Shown here: one piece after another, positions 59,482-64,000 of the stretch
Layout: each line of letters begins with the position of its first letter
Numbering within the stretch: the first letter of the stretch is position 1
Source of the DNA: an uncultured Pirellula sp.
GTDB taxonomy: Bacteria; Planctomycetota; Planctomycetia; Pirellulales; Pirellulaceae
DNA: 64,000 nucleotides
Direction: 5' to 3'
Assembly (NCBI GenBank): GCA_903858115.1
Contig: CAIOHR010000280.1
Span: 58,152-122,151, forward strand
Position numbers and translations under genes: made by a program
Notes under the pieces: model-generated
Seen by the model: the letters and a program-made list of their open reading frames with translations, nothing else
Told to the model about the DNA's origin: nothing
Database searches by the model: none

Positions 59482-62013
59482 CTACGCTTCGATCAATTGA
59501 AGTGAGGATTTGCTCAATTGAAACGATTTGGATTCGCCATTTTCAAAGGAAATCCTCGCTAAACGGCGAATTCCGTGGCCGTCTACGGATTCCACTTGGC
59601 CGATCCCGTACTCGGGATGACGCACGATCGAACCCGCTTCAAAAAGCTCGACGCCGACGCCGTCGACCGTAGTAATCGAATGAAACGCCTTGCCGGTTTT
59701 CAAGCCGATCGCCGGTAGCTTCTTTTGTAACTCCGCAAGCTTCTCGGCATGCTCGGCACTTGCTTCGTTGATCCCCAAATCATTCTCAACTAAGTTAGGC
59801 AAGCCATCTTCTGCTGATTCGTTAGACAGAAGGACGGTAGGATTCGATAACAGCGATTGTGATGTAAGCCGCGCCTTGATCGATGCCAACTCCTGACCAA
59901 CATCCTCTAACTCAGTGACCGCTTTCGCTTTCCCCTTCGGACCTTTTTTCTTGGGACGGTCGTGAAGAAAACTAACCATCCGCTGTTTCGGTTTGGAAGA
60001 AGCCTCTTCGAACTCATCGAAGCCATCTCCAATATCGTCCTCGTCCATAAAGGAAGTGTCGAAATCATCAATGTTCGTCATATCGACGATCGACATCTCC
60101 GCCCGAGGCAGCTCCATTACGAACTGACTCGGTGAACCGGATCGATTGCTCGAGAATCCGCGATGTTTCGCCATGCTCAATTGCAAATGCCCCTTTGCTC
60201 GAGTGATCCCGACGAACAACAATCGACGCTCCTCTTCGAGTTGGGCTGGATCGTCACGCGAGCGAATATGAGGCAACACGTCGTGCTCCACTGCGATAAT
60301 GTATACATGCTCATACTCCAATCCTTTCGCCGAATGCAGTGTCATTAATGTGACTTTGTTTTCTACATCGTTGATACCATCCACATCGCTGATCAACGTT
60401 ACCTGTTCAAGGAACCTTTCCAATGCATTGCCATCGTCGTTCGCTTCGGAATCCACTTGCGCAGCATCGGCTCGCAACTCATTGATGTTGCCAATGATAC
60501 TTTCGTCTGGTGTTTCCGTCTTTCGATTGGTCAAGTACTCGATGTAGCCGGTTTCTTCCAACATGCAGTTGATTACACCCAACAAGGGGCCCGTACTCTT
60601 CGCAAGCAGCTTGTCATAGATTGCCAGAAACTCTTTGGCACCAGCCTTCGCCTTCTTGCTCAACATGTCGTGTGCCGTCGCAGCGCGCAGCGCGACGAGC
60701 ATCGGAACTTCACGGCTCTTCGCCAATTCCGCTACCTTCTCCAAAGACTTATCGCCAAGCCCCCGTGTGGGCACATTTACCACGCGATCGAACGAGATGT
60801 CGTCCGTCGGGTTATGGATCAATCGCAAGTAGGCGAGGATATCTTTGACCTCTTCGCGTTGGTAAAACCGAAATCCACCGATCAATTGGTAGTTTAGTTT
60901 GCGACGCAACAACGCCTGCTCCAGCAATCGCGATTGAGCATTCGTTCGGTAAAGAATAGCAAAGTCTTTTGCCTTGGCTCCGTTCTCTAAGATCTCCATA
61001 GCGATCCGCTGGGCAATATCGTCCGCTTCGTCGCGGTCGGTTGCATAAGTACAGAATCGCACCTTTTCCCCCGATGGTTGAGTGGGACGAAGTGTCTTGG
61101 CTTTGCGGCGCGTATTGCAAGAGATCAAACAGTCCGCGATGGTAAGAATCTCGGGCGAGCTACGATAGTTGTCTTCCAGCTTTACCGTCACCGATTGAGG
61201 GAAGTCTTTTTCGAAGCTCAGAATGTTTTGGATATCTGCGCCGCGCCAACTATAAATCGATTGATCGGGATCGCCCGTCACATTCAAATTGGGATAGTCC
61301 AGCGAAAGACCGCGTACGATCAAATACTGAGCCACGTTCGTATCTTGATACTCATCCACCATGATGTATCGATGTTTGCTATCCAGGTCCGCGCGGAGAT
61401 CCGGATTGTTCCTGAGAATCAATGCGGTATGCATCAGCAGATCATCGAAATCGACCGCATTGTTTTGTAGCAAAAGCTTTTGGTACGCCGGGTACACTTT
61501 GGCAATGATCTTATCATTCGGCCCGCGTGCCTTCCCTTCAAAGGACTCGGGATCGATGGCGCAATTCTTCAATCCCCCGATGCGGCGTCCTATGCTTCCT
61601 TGATTCAAATGCGTTAGCGAAACACCAGCGGCGTCAATTGCCTTTTTCAGAGCGGCTTTCGCGTCGTCGGTATCGAAGATAGAAAAGTTTGGTGTCAACC
61701 CGACCATCTCACCAAATCGACGTAGGAACCTCGCACAGTAACCGTGAAACGTCCCCATCCAAACCGGACAGTCTTCTAACATCCGTTCGATGCGGGCCTT
61801 CATTTCGCGGGCAGCTTTATTGGTAAACGTCAAAGCAAGTATGGAATACGGAGAGACACCTTGGTCGACCAAATACGCAATTCGGTGCGTTACCACCCTC
61901 GTTTTTCCGCTCCCTGGTCCCGCCAACGTCAAGAGCGGCCCCTCAACATGCGTGACGGCTGCCCGTTGAGATTCGTTGAGTGGACCCACAATTTCTGAAG
62001 TTGTAATCGCCAT
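59482..62013 (-). CDS. UvrD/PcrA/Rep-family DNA helicase
   Basis: An 843-residue SF1 helicase. The ATG at 62013 begins MAITTSEIVGPLNESQRAAV; the frame also has starts at 62061 and 62064. Motifs: Walker A AGPGSGKT (31-38), Ia LTFTNKAA, II VDEYQDTN, III GDPDQSIYSWRGA, IV LEDNYRSSPEIL, V TLHSAKGLEY, VI FVGITRAK. It unwinds DNA in repair and replication restart. The C-terminal 160 residues have an acidic linker (DEDDIGDGFDEFEEASSKP) and end in a Tudor-like module (GSIVRHPEYGIGQVESVDG), as in PcrA, that contacts RNA polymerase. Converges on the flavoprotein gene. Confidence 0.96.
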   Translation of the reverse strand: MAITTSEIVGPLNESQRAAVTHVEGPLLTLAGPGSGKTRVVTHRIAYLVDQGVSPYSILALTFTNKAAREMKARIERMLEDCPVWMGTFHGYCARFLRRFGEMVGLTPNFSIFDTDDAKAALKKAIDAAGVSLTHLNQGSIGRRIGGLKNCAIDPESFEGKARGPNDKIIAKVYPAYQKLLLQNNAVDFDDLLMHTALILRNNPDLRADLDSKHRYIMVDEYQDTNVAQYLIVRGLSLDYPNLNVTGDPDQSIYSWRGADIQNILSFEKDFPQSVTVKLEDNYRSSPEILTIADCLISCNTRRKAKTLRPTQPSGEKVRFCTYATDRDEADDIAQRIAMEILENGAKAKDFAILYRTNAQSRLLEQALLRRKLNYQLIGGFRFYQREEVKDILAYLRLIHNPTDDISFDRVVNVPTRGLGDKSLEKVAELAKSREVPMLVALRAATAHDMLSKKAKAGAKEFLAIYDKLLAKSTGPLLGVINCMLEETGYIEYLTNRKTETPDESIIGNINELRADAAQVDSEANDDGNALERFLEQVTLISDVDGINDVENKVTLMTLHSAKGLEYEHVYIIAVEHDVLPHIRSRDDPAQLEEERRLLFVGITRAKGHLQLSMAKHRGFSSNRSGSPSQFVMELPRAEMSIVDMTNIDDFDTSFMDEDDIGDGFDEFEEASSKPKQRMVSFLHDRPKKKGPKGKAKAVTELEDVGQELASIKARLTSQSLLSNPTVLLSNESAEDGLPNLVENDLGINEASAEHAEKLAELQKKLPAIGLKTGKAFHSITTVDGVGVELFEAGSIVRHPEYGIGQVESVDGHGIRRLARISFENGESKSFQLSKSSLQLIEA

Positions 62014-62178
62014 GAAGTCTGTACCTGTGTTCGTTCCGTCGAGGTCCTCTCGCGTTTCCATCACATTGCTTGATTCGCGTCCGCATTATCTACTGGTCCA
62101 GGCAACCGATCCAGTCTTCTTGCCAGGGATATACAATTCACCGCAAGAAATCCTTTACTCGTTCATCAGAAACGATTT

Positions 62179-63600
62179 ATGGCAACCGAAATCGCTAATC
62201 TCCCAACAAATCTCGCCCAACTTCGCAACTCCGGTTGGAAATCCCGGTCCGTGAAAGAAGAAATTCGCTCCAATTTCCTTCGAATGCTGGCTGCTGGCGA
62301 GCCTCTTTATCCTGGAATCGTGGGCTATGACGATACGGTCGTCCCAGAATTGAACATCGCGTTGCTAGCCGGTCACGACCTTTTGTTTCTGGGCGAAAAA
62401 GGCCAAGCGAAGAGTCGACTGATGCGTACGCTCGTTCGCTTCCTCGATGAGTACCTGCCGTTCATTGATCTCCCAGAACTAGCAGTACACGAAGATCCCT
62501 ACGCACCCATTACCCGTGCAGGCCAAGAAATCGTCGCTAATCGCGATCCCGAGTCGATTCCTATCGGTTGGTGGCATCGCTCCGAACGTTACGTCGAACG
62601 CCTGGCTCCAGGCACCAAGTTCGCAGATGTGATCGGGGAAATCGATCCTTCGAAACTCACAGGTGGCGTTAGCATGAGCTCCGAAGAAGCGTTGCACTTC
62701 GGCCTGATTCCACGAATGCATCGCGGCATCTTTGCAATGAACGAACTTCCGGAACTCGACGAACTCGTGCAGGTTGGGTTGTTCAACATTCTCGAAGAAC
62801 GAGACGTTCAGATCCGTGGTTTTCCGATCCGCTTTGAACTCGACATCTTTATCCTGTTCTCTGCCAATCCGAGCACCTACAATCGCAGCGGCAAAGTCAT
62901 CCCGCAATTGAAAGATCGGATCGGCTCGATCATCCAAACACATTACCCTGCCGAGCGAGAAATGGGAATCGAGATCCTCCGTCAAGAAGCCGGATTGGAT
63001 CTCGGTGGTGAATATCCCGTGCAAGTGCCTTACTTCATGATGGAGATCATCGAAGAAATCACCGCTCAGGCCAGGAAGTCTAAGTATGTTGACCAAGCGT
63101 CCGGAGTTTCAGCGCGTTTTTCCTTGTCGAACTATCGAACGATGATCGCGTCCGCTCGCCATCGCGCGGTGTTGCTCAAAGAAGATGTCGCTGTCCCTCG
63201 AATCAGCGACCTCGGGCATTTGTTCACTTCTTCTCTCGGCAAGCTGGAAATGGACCTTATGGGTTCTCACCAGATGAACGAGCGAAAGATCCTTGACTCC
63301 TTGATTGCCACCGCGATTCGAACGGTCTTTGAACAATACGTCGACGAACATGGCGCTGGGCCAATTGCGGAGATCTTCAACAAAGGCGTTCGAATTGAAG
63401 TCGGAGATCTTCTGCCAAGTTCGCATTATGCGGACCGCTTGAAGCATGTGCCACCGGTTTGGGAAGCGGCCTTCGAAGTGAACGCCTCTTCGCACCCAGC
63501 AACACGAGCGTCCTGCATCGAGTTCGTCTTAGCCGGTTTATACAGCCTCGACCGAATCAGTCGAGCAAGCAAACATGGCAAAGTCAGTTACGAGACTTGA
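62179..63600 (+). CDS. MoxR/ChlI-like AAA+ ATPase
   Basis: A 473-residue AAA+ protein. Walker A is GEKGQAKS (72-79); Walker B-like is GIFAMNELPELD; arginine-finger region LKDRIGSIIQTHYP; it has inserts typical of the Mg-chelatase I/MoxR clade (SSEEALHFGLIPRMHRG). Such proteins work with a VWA-domain partner, usually encoded directly downstream; here that position is taken by a short gene remnant and a transposase, so any partner has been lost or moved. It is unlikely to be a true Mg-chelatase subunit. It is divergent from the helicase gene. Confidence 0.88.
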   Translation: MATEIANLPTNLAQLRNSGWKSRSVKEEIRSNFLRMLAAGEPLYPGIVGYDDTVVPELNIALLAGHDLLFLGEKGQAKSRLMRTLVRFLDEYLPFIDLPELAVHEDPYAPITRAGQEIVANRDPESIPIGWWHRSERYVERLAPGTKFADVIGEIDPSKLTGGVSMSSEEALHFGLIPRMHRGIFAMNELPELDELVQVGLFNILEERDVQIRGFPIRFELDIFILFSANPSTYNRSGKVIPQLKDRIGSIIQTHYPAEREMGIEILRQEAGLDLGGEYPVQVPYFMMEIIEEITAQARKSKYVDQASGVSARFSLSNYRTMIASARHRAVLLKEDVAVPRISDLGHLFTSSLGKLEMDLMGSHQMNERKILDSLIATAIRTVFEQYVDEHGAGPIAEIFNKGVRIEVGDLLPSSHYADRLKHVPPVWEAAFEVNASSHPATRASCIEFVLAGLYSLDRISRASKHGKVSYET

Positions 63601-63722
63601 TTCCATGTTCGATTGCTACCGATGGTGTCCCCGTGTTGCTCCTATCGCAAACCCCATTCACCGATAGGCCCACCGCTGTCGTTCATTGCAAGTAAACAAC
63701 ACGCAGTGTAGCGATAATCCGT

Positions 63723-63869
63723 CTAAGGCTCATCAACCTTCAATTTGAGCCCTCCTCGAACAAACTGGTAGATCTCGTGGTTAGTTCCGCCAATGATGGC
63801 AATTCGTTTGACCAAGCGGTCTACGGTACCAGGCACTTGTAATTGGGGGCGGGGGGTGGTATAGTCGTG
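63723..63869 (-). pseudogene. Possible C-terminal gene remnant
   Basis: The minus strand has an open stretch from 63869 to a TAG at 63723 (48 residues) with protein-like composition: PQLQVPGTVDRLVKRIAIIG, HEIYQFVRGGLKLKVDEP. There is no start codon and an in-frame TAA stands directly upstream, exactly where the transposase leader begins. I read it as the 3' end of a gene cut by arrival of the transposon; a chance ORF cannot be excluded. The family is not recognised. Confidence 0.35.
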
Positions 63870-63886
63870 TTAAAGGAGAATTTGAC

Positions 63887-64000
63887 ATGCCTAGACCTTT
63901 ACGTTCGGAGGTCTTTAGACCTCAGGAAATCGCCATTTTGCATTGTGTCCAGAGATGTGTTCGCCGTGCTTACCTCAGTGGCGTGGATTCCGTCACTGGG
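63887..64000 (+). mobile_element. RAYT/Y1-type transposase, partial (N-terminus only)
   Basis: A reading frame starts at the ATG 63887 behind AAAGGAGAA and runs off the window (38 residues). It begins MPRPLRSEVFRPQEIAILHC and continues VQRCVRRAYLSGVD, matching the start of REP-associated Y1 transposases common in planctomycetes (HxxxRCVRRAFLxG). The catalytic HUH and Tyr lie beyond the window. Such single-copy transposases act on REP-like hairpins. Confidence 0.7.

Noticed and set aside
62479..63096. 205-residue minus-strand ORF
   Set aside because: It is antisense to the MoxR/ChlI-like ATPase and has no features of its own.
62179..63600. True magnesium-chelatase subunit linked to tetrapyrrole synthesis
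   Set aside because: It fits the wider MoxR/ChlI clade, has no ChlD/ChlH partner and lies 27 kb from the bilin genes; a link would be speculation.

Overview
The window reads as chromosomal DNA of a planctomycete, most likely a Pirellulaceae (Rhodopirellula-like) bacterium. The signs are moderate GC, many small secreted or coiled-coil proteins without clear relatives, an ECF sigma factor followed by a zinc-finger Ser/Thr kinase, a Dop/PafA-family protein, intergenic copies of a repeat whose reverse strand reads DRLEAYPT, and a RAYT-type transposase. This placement is an inference from gene content; no search was run.

Region by region. 1-12.2 kb is mixed: a partial secreted protein, a histidine kinase with a haem-c motif, CsrA, a ferredoxin-like protein, a sigma factor/kinase/secreted-protein run, a 250-bp tandem repeat array with covarying hairpins, a membrane-inserted Dop/PafA homologue and a coiled-coil protein. 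12.8-35.1 kb is one unbroken run of 22 minus-strand genes. In transcription order it holds a bilin reductase, haem oxygenase, V4R protein, disordered protein, phycobilisome-like protein, second V4R protein, 800-residue helical protein with a phycobilisome-like N-terminus, TraB/ChaN-like protein, Hsp20, CDC48-type ATPase, and then a full gas vesicle locus (two GvpF/L, GvpA, GvpC-like, GvpN, a coiled-coil protein, GvpF/L, GvpG, GvpS/M-type, GvpK, GvpJ) ending in a 1500-residue coiled-coil protein. 35.4-44.7 kb is divergent from it and encodes a chemosensory cluster: hybrid CheA, CheW, a membrane-free tandem-Cache protein, a CDGSH protein, a GAF/ATPase-like protein and a LuxR-type regulator with an altered receiver. 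44.7-64 kb is mostly housekeeping: tRNA-Arg(CCU), ThiD2-ThiE fusion, FliS, L,D-transpeptidase, Rieske protein, M16-like protein without its zinc motif, pyruvate carboxylase, an Asn-synthase/radical-SAM/flavoprotein operon, UvrD/PcrA helicase, a MoxR/ChlI-like ATPase, and a RAYT transposase cut by the window end.

The most exciting content is the 12.8-44.7 kb island. A haem oxygenase and a ferredoxin-dependent bilin reductase could make a phycobilin from haem. Two proteins resemble phycobilisome subunits but lack the bilin-linking cysteine. Two V4R proteins are candidate tetrapyrrole binders. All sit in line with gas vesicle genes and back-to-back with a CheA system. My working hypothesis is a bilin-based light or redox sensing module tied to buoyancy or taxis in a non-photosynthetic bacterium. 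Gas-vacuolate, phototactic planctomycetes (Isosphaera pallida) are known, which makes the idea reasonable, but nothing in the sequence proves light sensing.
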